Shown: positions 45,821-56,626 of the stretch, one piece after another
Layout: every line of letters begins with the position of its first letter
How positions within the stretch are numbered: the stretch's first letter is position 1
Source: Labyrinthula sp. Ha
Taxonomy: Eukaryota > Sar > Bigyra > Labyrinthulida > Labyrinthulaceae
Length of the DNA: 64,000 bases
Direction: 5' to 3'
Assembly: GCA_015227615.1 (NCBI GenBank)
Contig: JAALGZ010000021.1
Coordinates: 62,001-126,000, forward strand
Notes under the pieces: model-generated
Databases searched by the model: none
Seen by the model: only the letters and a program-made list of their open reading frames with translations
What the model was told of the DNA's origin: nothing
Position numbers and translations under genes: made by a program

Positions 45821-48476
45821 AAACATATCTAATATTTCTTTGCCTTTTTTAAATATTTTGTATAGATATATGAGTATAAAAACATCATTTCACAGACCAA
45901 TTGAGTAATGAAAAAAAGTTAGATGAGAAGCTTAAAAAATTGTTCACCTTGATCTAAGCTTGAATAAACATAATAAAATAACCATAAGTTCATCAAAGAT
46001 GTAGTATCATTTCATTGAAAAACATGAGAAAAATATTGAGAACCAATGCTATGGTTATACACGAAAGAGAACCAGCAAAATTGAGATCTACAGTCGAGGT
46101 CTACCGTGGGAACAGGGGCGCAAAAGAGGTGACTAATTATACCGAGACTAGATAACCACGGACTCGAGACACATACATTCCTCTATTCTCTGGTATTATC
46201 TCTACTGTAACGCTCATTTTCTGTTTATTTTTTGTACCTTTCTTCGCTCTGATGCGAATTTTCCTTTGGCGCATTCCCAGGACAAATCCAAGTCCTTAGA
46301 ATTCACCCCAACCTAACAAGGATGGAACAACTCCATCTGTGAACTCGATGCTGTGCCATGATATATTGCGAAGCCGGTCATCTGGATTATACATCATAAT
46401 CTGTCATTAACGATGAAGATTTCCAATTACAGCCTTTTTATTCATTTGTGACATGGAGTTTCCTAAACATGATCATTACAACTGGTCATCCGTTCAAGTT
46501 CCTTTGACGGGAGATTCGTACGAGTAATTTACGATCGCTATGCCAAAAAAGATAGAATAATCATTTATAGAATAGGTCTTCACTTAGTTCATCCGTGCAA
46601 GTTTCTAACTGTGACCAGTGCAGGTAACAGCAATACTATATCATAGTGGCTATATTATTAACGCAGAAAAACAAAAAGAACGAATACTTTCGCTAAGCCA
46701 TTAATAGTAGTTTTTTTCTCAAAATATGTATTTGAAAGTAGGACATTGCTCTTTATCTATATGTTTACACTAGCGAGAGTACATTGCTTCAGGCCACACT
46801 TTCCCAATGAGCGAAGGGAATCTAAGATTATCTATTCTGACTCCGTGCAAGCATATCACTCCAAAGAGAAACTGGGTAACATTCTACTACTTTCATAGTA
46901 AGATAATATGAGTCCATTTAAATATATTTTGGTGATATCTTCCAACGCTTCTAGAGCTGTCGTGCAGCGCATTTGTATGATTCTTATATCTAGAGCTGTA
47001 CAAATATTATAGTGACAAGGCTTCTTTTTAAATTGACTGCATGGCAAAGTGAAATAAAAAAATATCTAGTTACTCGCCTTTGGGATTGAATAATAACCAT
47101 TTGATTAAGTGAAAATTGTCTAGAAAGAGAGGTAAAAGAATATGCTCTTAGTTGTCCTCAAAAAGGGATGTTCCTTCAAATGGAAAGTGTGGAGCATCAT
47201 TTACAAGAGATCGTTAGATTCTACCTAGCTTCACCTTTGTGGCTATTTTTCCTGTTGTAAACCACTAATAACAGGCAGCAATTCATTTATTGTAATTTGA
47301 ATGTAAGTTACAATCAAATTAGCATATTATAATCATAATAGAGGGTATTAGTTATCCGAGGTTTCAAGGTAACCATATTCCTTGCAAGAAACAATATAAT
47401 TTATTCACTGAGATACCTGAATTTCACGATATTTTCTTCTTGATTCAAAATTTATAGAGGGAATTGATTAATTTATCTGAGCCCAATCTTTGCCTAAGTT
47501 AGAATTCAAATCAATGAGAGCGTGCAAAACTGTGAGAAACACCGACATAATTTAGACATGTTCCTCCAGGAACCATAAACAAGGAATTAAAGCCCAAGAA
47601 CATTATAGTTCCAGTATGTTTTATTACTAGAAACAATGTATTTAAAAAAGCTGGAATTGGTTTTTTAGAGGCTAGCCTTTGGAAGGCCATCCTTAATGGT
47701 AATACCAATAGCAGAACATGATGAAAAATGTCAGAATACCCAAGATTTGTGAAAAGAACAAGACACAAATGGCAAACAAAAGGAAGGGTCAAACGTACCT
47801 GATATTGATGTATTTTACTTCCAACACAAACAGCAAACAGCCAAGGTAGCTGATTGGACCTTCTACAGAGGATCTACACCAGAAACAATGTTCGAAGTGC
47901 TTGATAAAGTAGTTGCATACCGATTTAGGTGGAATAAAGTTTTGTCACACTGCTTTGCAGAGGAAGGCATCTAAAAAATTTTGAAGTTTGTCGTGTAATG
48001 GTACGTAGATGTAGTACAACTTGGGTTTCCAAAAGGATTTATTCTTTTTTGTTAAGCATTAAGTTTGATCTTGATCTTAGAAAATACATCTCTCAGGTCA
48101 AATCCTCATATCACTCAGGTCGTGAAATAAATGTAAATAAAAGTGAAAAAAACTTTAACTCTGCAGTAAAACTAGGAGAAATGAAAATGATTGGATACCT
48201 AGAAATTGTTCAGAAATTCTTGAGAGCTGTAGAAGTAGCACCACATCATTAATCCCCAGGAATTTACCTCAACAAATGTTTCCTTAAGTATCAATTAAGA
48301 AGAGCCAGAAGAGAAGGAAGTGATTCTAAGGATAAAATACTTAAATTCAAACAAAAAATGGACAAAAAAAATAAGAAAAGGTAAAAAACTTGAGCTATGC
48401 TACTCAAGTGAAGCAGAAAGAAGGTCTAGGTTGAGAAAATTGGCGTATTAAGAACAACTGCAAACTTAACTAGTGG
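45821..48476. other. Decayed intergenic region
   Basis: The left 150 bases are AT-rich spacer. The rest is decayed sequence of higher GC without a recognisable gene. From about 47990 to 48470 the plus strand has an open frame of 84 codons that may be the N-terminal part of the MULE transposase that follows, but no DNA-binding motif is clear. Confidence 0.4.
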
Positions 48477-49760
48477 GTCTGTATTCTCAATCGATACAGA
48501 TCGATGCTAATCATTTACTATATCGATACATCTTTGTAACTATGTTTCCCGTAGGTGTTGACTACTTTCTTAATACGGCGAATTTTGACTACCCATTACT
48601 GCAAACTAAGGATCAGCAAGAAATCTTGAGACGGTTAAAGGATCTTGGAATAGGTTTAGCGGAGATCATAATGTCTGATGGATCATTGGCACTTGACCTG
48701 GCAGCTAATCAAGTTTAGATAGCCCATTCTCATTACATCAAGCATTTTTTCATCATTATTTGGATCGGGAGCTGAGGAAGTGAAGGGGTTCAACTTCAAA
48801 GATCATGGATCGTGTTAATCACGCCGTGAGAGATGATTTTACCTTCAAACATAAGCTGGATGCCCATCTAAATTAGCTGCTGAAAAGCTTTACGGATATT
48901 GATCAACAATCTTTGCTGGAAAACATAAAATAATTAAAAAGACATATGCTGCACATATGTTAAGAAACGTCTTACATTTGGAGATGTTTCCACACAACGT
49001 GTCGAAGGGTTTCATTCTAAAATTAAGAAAAAAGTCCAACTCACATCGAAACAAGAAAGGGTCGACAATTGATTAGTTGATCATTTTCTATGAGAAACAG
49101 GTTCCCGATTATACAAACTCGGTGCAAAAAACGTTGTACAAGCCCATTTGCAACAATGAGTATGTATCAAAGGAAGTGGATAGCACCATGACCAACGAAA
49201 TCAAGAAACTAACCGAATAATTCTTAACCCTAGATCGGAAAAATAATACCTACAGCATTTTCTAGACAGTCAGCAATGAAACGGTTAATTTTCATCTCTA
49301 AACAATACATATTGATGGTATTCTTCATCATGAGTACATTTGCTCTACTCGGACCAAAACAAATATTCTATGTCACTATTTAGCAAGAATCTGTGTCAGG
49401 TCGAAGACAGATTATACAGATAAAAATAATCTTCTGCAAAGATGGGAACATCAAGATTATCCTCTTTTTGAAGCAGCATTGAAAGAACATTATCGCACGG
49501 AAAGTCATGAAGATTAAGCTTTAAATTTCCATGTCAATGTTCCAGAGTTCAAAGATCTAAAGATGCCCAAGAAACCCTTTGCAAATTTTTCCATGTTCCA
49601 GTCAGCTTGCAAGAAACTTTGTGAAGAAGATGAACATAGAACGGATGAGGATTGGAGAAAGGCATATGCAACTATCATAGAAATGAAGGGTTCATTGAAA
49701 GAAAATCCCAACAAAGAATTTTCCGATGTGTATATGATCCTCTCATAGCATTCTGGATCA
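48477..49760 (+). mobile_element. Mutator-like (MULE) transposase relic
   Basis: A decayed DNA-transposon transposase. The first catalytic Asp block is SIQIDANHLLYR (Asp at 48503-48505), corresponding to the D-x-TYKTN block. Next comes EILRRLKDLGIG, then the second catalytic Asp in IIMSDGSLALDLA (Asp at 48677-48679). Further on, FGDVSTQRVEGFHSKIKK (about 48979-49032) is close to the family's VTTSRVEGAHS-LK motif. CSTRTKTNILCHYL (about 49340-49380) fits the C-C-T-R---GLPC-H block. The reading frame changes several times and there are stops between blocks, so it is a pseudogene. The first part (48473-48716) is still open. Terminal inverted repeats and target duplication were not found. Confidence 0.75.
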
Positions 49761-52700
49761 AACATATTGCCTTCAAAAAACAGGTAGATGTAAAGGACCT
49801 GAAGTGCAGTTCATAGTAAAAATAGACTAAATCTAAGTAGCTACAATGGATTCTTTAATATTGCTCGTCCAATTTAACTACCTCCAATTTTCCCACGTTT
49901 CAGTTGTGAGATTTTCTGAAAGTACACACCTCACCCTTCCACCTTTACCTTCTATTCTTCACGCATCTGGGATAAACTCTCCTTCAAAAAACCAAATATT
50001 TATATTTTGGTGTATTTTAAGAGTCATGGTATTAAATCAGAATATAGAAGAGTCTTCAGGAACCATCACTGACCGCGATATTTTGTGCAGCGCAAGATAT
50101 ATCTTTTTTATCTGTATTAAGAGTGTGTTCAATGGCTTTACCTTGAACAAAAATGCCTCTTATTATTCACTTCCTTCCTTCTTTTGCAATTCTTTAGACA
50201 TCTTTCTTCCTTTGATCATATTGTTGGTTGATTTGTTTCTGTGTTGATTTTATGATTGTAATTTTAGGAAATTCTGATATTGGTGGTACCCTTAAGGGTG
50301 ATTTTCTAAAGGCTAACTTTCATAAAAACATATTCTAATAACCTACAAAAAATAAAATATATATCTTGATTGATAACCACATCACCGGTCCGAATTTGAT
50401 ATATTGGTATATTATCAATATTTTTTACCCATATTTTTCTTTTTGACAATCATAAGTATTTACGCAAGTAATTTAGTTGCTTACTAGTAATAATTATTTC
50501 TCAAGATAAAATTTCTGCCACATACCCTTGGTCCAGCTGGCCCAAGAATCAGTATTTAATTTTTTCCCTTGTAAGAAAACCTTAGAAAAACGATCCCGGC
50601 GGCATAGCTTTCCATTATCCTCTTGTTGTATGGCCATTTTGCATAGTATTTCAAACACTGTTAAATTAAAATAATAAATTTTGAGTAAAATGCCCCAAGT
50701 TCATACAGAAAAGTCTTGTTTTGATTACCAAATGAAAATAAAAATCGCTTGATGCATATCTAAGTTTCAAATTTCAAATTAAGGATCGGAATAAAAACAG
50801 TTATTAAGATACCTCTGATAAATTTTATTAAGTGAAATCACTACCTTTACCACAGCTGATCATTCAAACGGATTCTACCTTATTTTTTTCCAGCATAACC
50901 TAGATATATTTATTCTTTCAGAATATTCGCATAAACAACTCTTAAGACAAAACTCAGCTAAGCTTTTCTATGCGGGGTCGTCCATAGAGCTGGATCTGTA
51001 TCCATTTGGAAATTTTACCTAGTACGTGGTAGTCAGTGAGAGACAGTAAAGTCAAATGTTAAAAACTATCAATTAATCATTGCTAAGGGTCTGTGAGCAT
51101 CTAGATCAAGGATACAATTTATACAACTGTCATCAATCCTATTAGCGTCAAATGGTCTTACTTTCAATAAAAACAAAAAGGAGGAAAATTTCTATTCAAG
51201 TGACTATTATAGATTACAAAAATCGGGGTTTCTAGCCTTGGGAAATATTACACAGGCTTATTCAGAAATGCCCCAGATTTATGAGGTTGATATGAACCGT
51301 TTCATCAGTGCATCGTACATACTATATTGTCACTGAACCAAATTGATGAAACAATTAAACAACGTAAGTAATTAGAATTTTAACTACGGTGTAAGGATTA
51401 TTGGTTTGATAATTAGGTGAAAAAATATACGAAGTTCTAATGATAATTAGGAAACAATGGAATGTGAGTGACATAAATAAAATGATATGCACCTACTTTA
51501 GTTTGTAAAGTACGTACCACAAATAAAACAAAGAATCCACTAAAAAGAAGAAATATGCTAAGGAAACGTAAGGTTTATATATGTTTATATACAGGGGAGA
51601 AATAAGTTAATCATAAAAACTTTGAAAATACTTTTGTGCTAAAAACCAAGAGGGATGAAGATCACAGTATCTATCCGCTTCTTAGTCAAATGAAGAGGCT
51701 TTCCGTCATTCAATAAAAAGAAGCAAACTTATCTTCAATAACTTATAATAGTTAATGGTTGCCTATTTTCTCAAAGGATACAAGTCACTTATAGAATACT
51801 TTCACTTGGTTGAAATTTCTGCTAGTTCCTATCAGTACTTCGAAGTATGTAAAGGTGTTTATTCAGCGTAAATGAAGATATTTTCTTTGATAACTTCTAG
51901 AAAATAACTGGACCATTAATACTTTAAGGGTTTCAAGAATTTATTCTGACTAATATAGAGAAACCAACCAGTGAATGAATTACCTTATATATATTTTAAA
52001 AATACAATAGTTGATCTATGTGACAATATAACCACTTCACACGATGAAGAGTGTCCTTATATTTGTTCTACCTTTGTAATTCAGCAGAACATTTTTCGGA
52101 CTTTTCCAAAGATAAAGTGAATGTATTATTGAATAGGTTTTATTTGGTGTTGTTCTTCAACATCCATTTTTCAGAAGTATGATTCCTGAAGTAGGAATTC
52201 TATTTTAGTTTCAATATAATATTCTTTTTCTTATGAGGTCCTTTAATTTTCAATGTTCCCGGATGCACCTTTCAAATATATTGTTCAAGATTCTTGAATT
52301 CTCAGGGCCCATACTTCTTTGATTCAATTAACTTCACTTCATTTTCTTCAAAAATATCTTTACTTCAGTGAAATTATTATAGATTTGAGAAACTTAGGTT
52401 CACAAAGATGCAATTAGTATCCCCTAATTGCAATCTCTTAAGTTCATTTCACCTCTTTCATAATTTTCCCGAAAATTTGCGCAGCACCTGTACCTTTTTC
52501 ACAGTCAGATCTCATGGTTAATATGACAGAATATCAATAGTATTTGATAACACGTCTATTAGAGAAATTTCTCGTGATATGATATCTCTTGAATTTTGTG
52601 CCTCATCTTAATATTATACACTTCACTACCCGCAGTTTTCGTCTCTCTCTCAAACGTGTAACCCAAGAACTTTTCCAGTTGAGAATGTTTACAAGATTTC

Positions 52701-53336
52701 GCAACAGAATATATTAATGAGAACACTGGTTATAAGAACTGAAGTCTGAAAGATTTCTGTTTAGTGTGGGTCTTATGGTATAAAAATACTATAACGGATA
52801 CCGCATGCAAGTTGACCAATATCTAATTTCCCGACAGATTCTCACAAATATACCCCTTTTGGAGTCATCATTCAACAGAGTTCTCATATTATCATATGCA
52901 TAATAATTAATCCAAGTTGGTACATTGGATAGTTTTTTTTGAATGGAAAAGTATGCATTAGATGCGCCATTTTTGGTGTAGAACCGGAATTACTCAAGTC
53001 ATAACACTCGCATGATGTGCTCCAATAAGTTTGAAAACATTGAAACAAGGAATGTGGTAAAATGGGAACATTCTAGTAATCTATAATTAGGAGGACGGAA
53101 CCCCTGTCTTAATTTTGCAACGTAAAAGGGAAGCTTGAACACTATCTGTGTATAAAAAGACAATAAAAACTTAGTGTATGAATTCAAAGTTTCTCTTAGA
53201 TTATGTTATAGTTATGTTGTGAAATTTATTACTTTATATTTATATATTTAATAATTAGTTTTAATATAAATATTTTATTATTAATTTTATCATAATAGAA
53301 AAAAAAATTCAAAATAAAATATAAATAAAGTTATAT
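49761..53336. other. Decayed intergenic region
   Basis: No host gene was recognised. A 133-codon plus frame at 49846-50247 begins just after the MULE relic, but its composition and codon use do not look like the host genes. The final 150 bases become extremely AT-rich before the cyclophilin gene. Confidence 0.4.
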
Positions 53337-53350
53337 TAATGACGTCATTA
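53337..53350. promoter_or_regulatory. 14-bp palindrome with CRE core TGACGTCA
   Basis: A perfect palindrome, TAATGACGTCATTA, centred about 35 bases before the cyclophilin ATG. The TGACGTCA core is the classic bZIP (CREB/ATF) site. It is the only CG-containing palindrome of this size I noticed in the AT-rich leaders. The role is inferred. Confidence 0.45.
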
Positions 53351-53378
53351 TAGAACTCCTTGTTATAAAAAAAAACAA

Positions 53379-54179
53379 ATGTACAACAAAGAAGAAGCTG
53401 ATGAATTATTAGATCATATTTTAAAAAATTTAGCAACATTTAGTGCCGAAGATGATTTAAATCCAGAATATATAACAAAAGCAAGATGTTATACAACAAA
53501 GGGTCCAATATCATTTGATCTTCACCATTTATGGTCACCACACGGTGTTCATCGATATGTGGATTTAATAGCAACAGGATATTTTACAAATATTTCTTTG
53601 TTTAGAAAAAATCATCATATAGTTCAATTTGGTGCTGTAAAACATCCACAAACTGGTGAAAGAAAGAAGTTTTCAGGTATGAAAAGTATTCCTGATGATC
53701 CCAAAACAGATTGTTTTGGTAAATGTCGATCAGGATATTTATGGGAAGGAGCAGTAAGTTATGCAGGAGGAGGAAAAAATTCACGTTCAGCACAATCATT
53801 TTTTGTATTTCGTGAATATAAATATTTAGGTTCTGAATTATGGGAAACACCAATTGGAAATATAACAGAAGGTTTTAATATTGTAAAAGATAAAATTTAT
53901 GGTGGATATGGAGAAAAAGTAGATCAAAGAAAAATATTTCAAGAAGGTAATGATTATATAAAAAGAGAGTTTCCTTTAATAGATTATATTGAACGTTGTG
54001 AGTTAGTTGAAGAAGACTCTTTTGTAAAAAGATTAAGTGATGTTTCTGCAGAAGTTATGAAAGCTAGAGAAGGAAATGAAACACTTTTTATGGTTGTTTT
54101 ATTTTCCATTATGATTCTAACACTTTTATTTGGGAGAAGAATTATTTTATTGAGTTTGAATCGTAAAAAACAAAGTTAA
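53379..54179 (+). CDS. Membrane-anchored cyclophilin-type peptidyl-prolyl isomerase
   Basis: A 266-residue protein with a cyclophilin-like domain at about 48-212 and a single C-terminal membrane helix (about 236-257, MVVLFSIMILTLLFG) with a short basic tail, so probably tail-anchored in the ER or another endomembrane. It belongs to a divergent class found in algae, stramenopiles and bacteria. Marks are GGGKNSRSAQSFFVF at about 130-144, ELWETPIG, the GYGEKVDQ-x-KIFQEGNDYIKREFP block, then IDYIERCEL. The canonical active-site region around FR and Q is altered (LFRKNHHIVQFG), so isomerase activity is uncertain. There is no N-terminal signal peptide. It ends in TAA, 5 bases from the stop of the convergent J-domain gene. 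Confidence 0.88.
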   Translation: MYNKEEADELLDHILKNLATFSAEDDLNPEYITKARCYTTKGPISFDLHHLWSPHGVHRYVDLIATGYFTNISLFRKNHHIVQFGAVKHPQTGERKKFSGMKSIPDDPKTDCFGKCRSGYLWEGAVSYAGGGKNSRSAQSFFVFREYKYLGSELWETPIGNITEGFNIVKDKIYGGYGEKVDQRKIFQEGNDYIKREFPLIDYIERCELVEEDSFVKRLSDVSAEVMKAREGNETLFMVVLFSIMILTLLFGRRIILLSLNRKKQS

Positions 54180-54184
54180 TGAAT

Positions 54185-54685
54185 TTATTTCTTCCACGGA
54201 TTTCTAGGGATATTTTTATTTCGTCTGTGAAAAAACTTTTCTTCAGGAGATAATTTTTTAAATCTTTCTATTTCTATTTCATTTTTTCTTTTAACAAATA
54301 CTTCAAAATTATTTATTGAAGAAGATGAAGAGTTAAACTGTTCATGGTTTTCATAATATTCATTAAGATCAAAAACAACTATTATGTTTCCATTTGTATC
54401 TTTTGCATAAATTTTCCCATCTTTCTGAAATGTTTGTGAAGTTTCAACACCTTTATTTACAGTTCGATCATATTTTATTCTAGTTTTTGAGTTTGAAAGT
54501 ATTCGAAAGGCTTCTTGAACAGAAAGGAAAGCTTCTTCTTTGAATTCTTGTTCTTCTATAGTTAAAGATTGATGTTTCCATTTATCTGGATGTAATCTTT
54601 TAATTTTATTTCTATATGCATTTTGAATTTGTTTAAATGAACTGGTTGATGGAATTCCTAACAACTTATATAAATTTTGTTTCAT
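54185..54685 (-). CDS. J-domain (DnaJ/HSP40) co-chaperone
   Basis: A 166-residue protein with an N-terminal J domain at about 3-72. YKLLGIP-x3-SFKQIQNAYR, the invariant HPD at 32-34 and the FRILSN-x4-KYDR end are all present, so it should stimulate an HSP70 ATPase. There is no Gly/Phe or zinc-finger region, which makes it a type III J protein. A Ser-rich linker at about 118-125 is followed by a charged C-terminal helix and a conserved-looking SPEEKFFHRRNKNIPRNPW tail that may bind a specific partner. There is no membrane segment. It ends in TAA, tail to tail with the cyclophilin. TGGCCCATAA lies about 58 bases upstream at 54743-54752. Confidence 0.92.
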   Translation of the reverse strand: MKQNLYKLLGIPSTSSFKQIQNAYRNKIKRLHPDKWKHQSLTIEEQEFKEEAFLSVQEAFRILSNSKTRIKYDRTVNKGVETSQTFQKDGKIYAKDTNGNIIVVFDLNEYYENHEQFNSSSSSINNFEVFVKRKNEIEIERFKKLSPEEKFFHRRNKNIPRNPWKK

Positions 54686-55415
54686 TTTGTTTTCTTAATG
54701 ATATGGTAATTTCATATTCAGTTAATTTTAAAATGGGTTTTGTGGCCCATAAGAATCGTTTTATAACTGTTTATACAAATAAAGAATAAAGTTACTAAAA
54801 ATAAAACAATGTATAAATATTTATAAAACAATATATTTTAACTTATTTCCTTTTAATTTTCAATAGTTATTATATAAACAGTTGCTTCCGCCAAGTAACA
54901 AATGAAATGACAAGATAAAGTTACAGAAGAGGAGTTGAGTATTTTCTTGAAAACCAAGAAGTCAGAAACAGAAGAAACCAAATTTGAAAGCTTAATAATT
55001 TATTTAACTTCAAGAGAAAACAAACTCTATTTTTTTTGGTGAAGAAATAAACTAAAACAAGTGAACTCAAAAAGAAGAACTGAATATTCAATTATTAAAA
55101 AAACGTTTCATGAAAGATTGAACAGTTACTCTATGTTTATTTTTAATCTATAAGAAGGCAAATTTGGATGTTTTCCTTAGTTAGAAGAAATAAATGAGAA
55201 TGCAAATTTCTTTTTTTATCAATCAATGCTCTGGATTTCCTGTTCTTCTGTATATTATATTTTATTATAAGTTTATATCTTTTAGATTTCTGCAAATGAA
55301 TAAAAACTATTATTCAAAGACAAGTAAATATAAACAAGCATAGTTGAATTGTGAAATTGTTTATTAATATCCTTAACTATTATAAATTTAACTCATAAAA
55401 TATCTACAAAACATT
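54686..55415. other. AT-rich intergenic spacer
   Basis: No gene was seen between the J-domain gene and the hydrolase, both on the minus strand. Confidence 0.5.
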
Positions 55416-56626
55416 TTAAACACTAGTTAGCTTAAAATTTTGTTCTTTTTTTTCTTTACTTTTATTTTTTTTAAGAATAAATGATGTTATCCAAACAGCA
55501 AAAAACATAACAATAAAATAAGAACCAAAAATAAGAACTTTATTTAAATCTATTGGTATTTTATTCATTCCCTCTTTACTTTGTACTAAAGATAATTCAC
55601 TTTGAAAAAAATAATTCCAACATACTTTACTCATTTCTTTTGAATTATGCCCAATACCAGGTGCAATACTTTTTTCCCATAAAAAAGCTAAATCAAACTC
55701 AGAAGAAGAAAAATTTTCGTCTTTTAAAGCAAAATAAGTTTCTGCTTTTGTTATTATTTCATAAAAATAATTTTCCATTCTTTGTAATCTACTATTTCCT
55801 TGTTGAAGTATTTCAGGGAAAGTTCCTCTAGGTTTATTATCATTTCCACCACAAGTTAATAAAGCACTTATTTTTTCCCATCTACCTGGAAAATCTTGAA
55901 TAATTTCATTAACAAATTCTGAACTAAAAAGAGTTTCTTCTGAATTATGAATAGGTGTTTCTACTAAACTATATGGATATCTTCCTCCATAATGTTTTGA
56001 ACTTATTGGAAAAGTATAATGTAAAGGTGAACTTGCACAAACTTTAGTAATTCTTTCTTCAAAAAAACTAAAATTACCAAGTAATAAATGTCTATTTAAT
56101 ACTTGTGCACCTGCAGAAAATCCAAAATAATAAATATTATTAAAAATAATATTTAAATTTTTTTCAAAAACATGAACTGTATTTTCAATATGTTCAAAAA
56201 TATAATTTGATCTATCGAAAGAAGAATACCAAATTCCACCTCTTGTTTTTCCAACATTACCAAAATTCTAAAAATAAAAAGATATATATTAAATAATACA
56301 TATCCAAAACCATCTGGAAAATTTCGATATCTATCAACTTTATTTGGACACTCATAATCTTCTAACTTATCCTCGCTCATTATAAACTCCAAACTAAGTA
56401 TTACAACATTATCTTTATCTGCTGTACTCATTTTTTCTTCTGTTTTAAATAAATTTACAGTTCTATATCTTCCTGGAAGATGAAGAAGTAAATTTTGTTT
56501 TTTCAAGTTTGGATCAAGTACATTATTATTCTTTGGAAACCTATAGTGTACTCTCATTTCTTTACAAAGGTATTTGACTGTCTCAACATACCAAACTCCT
56601 TGTTCTGAACTCCATATTGTACTCAT
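55416..56626 (-). CDS. Membrane-anchored alpha/beta-hydrolase-like protein, two exons
   Basis: The coding parts, in transcript order, are 56626-56300 and 56267-55416, 392 residues in all. The first exon gives residues 1-109. The spliced product has an esterase-type core: RGGIWYSS near 118-125, then the nucleophile-elbow motif GFSAG at about 159-163 after a hydrophobic strand, CASSPLHY about 30 residues on, and LLTCGGNDNKPRG around 239. The last may carry the acid residue, and a following His (GIGHN, about 328) could complete a Ser-Asp-His triad. A single membrane helix at about 356-376 and a Lys-rich tail end the protein, so the enzyme is probably held in a membrane. Pectin-acetylesterase/Notum-like or depolymerase-like folds are possible, but the substrate is unknown. 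It ends in TAA. Confidence 0.85.
56268..56299 (-). other. 32-base spliceosomal intron in the hydrolase gene
   Basis: On the minus strand it starts GTATTATTTAA, passes through a T-rich tract and ends TTTTTAG. It lies between codons (phase 0), and splicing joins DGFGY to NFGNV. Reading through instead leads to a stop and loses the GFSAG part. Boundaries and size closely match the QCR7 intron. Confidence 0.85.

Noticed and set aside
49846-50247. 133-codon plus-strand frame
   Set aside because: Codon use and composition are unlike the host genes, there is no domain, and it lies in decayed DNA next to the MULE relic. Probably chance.
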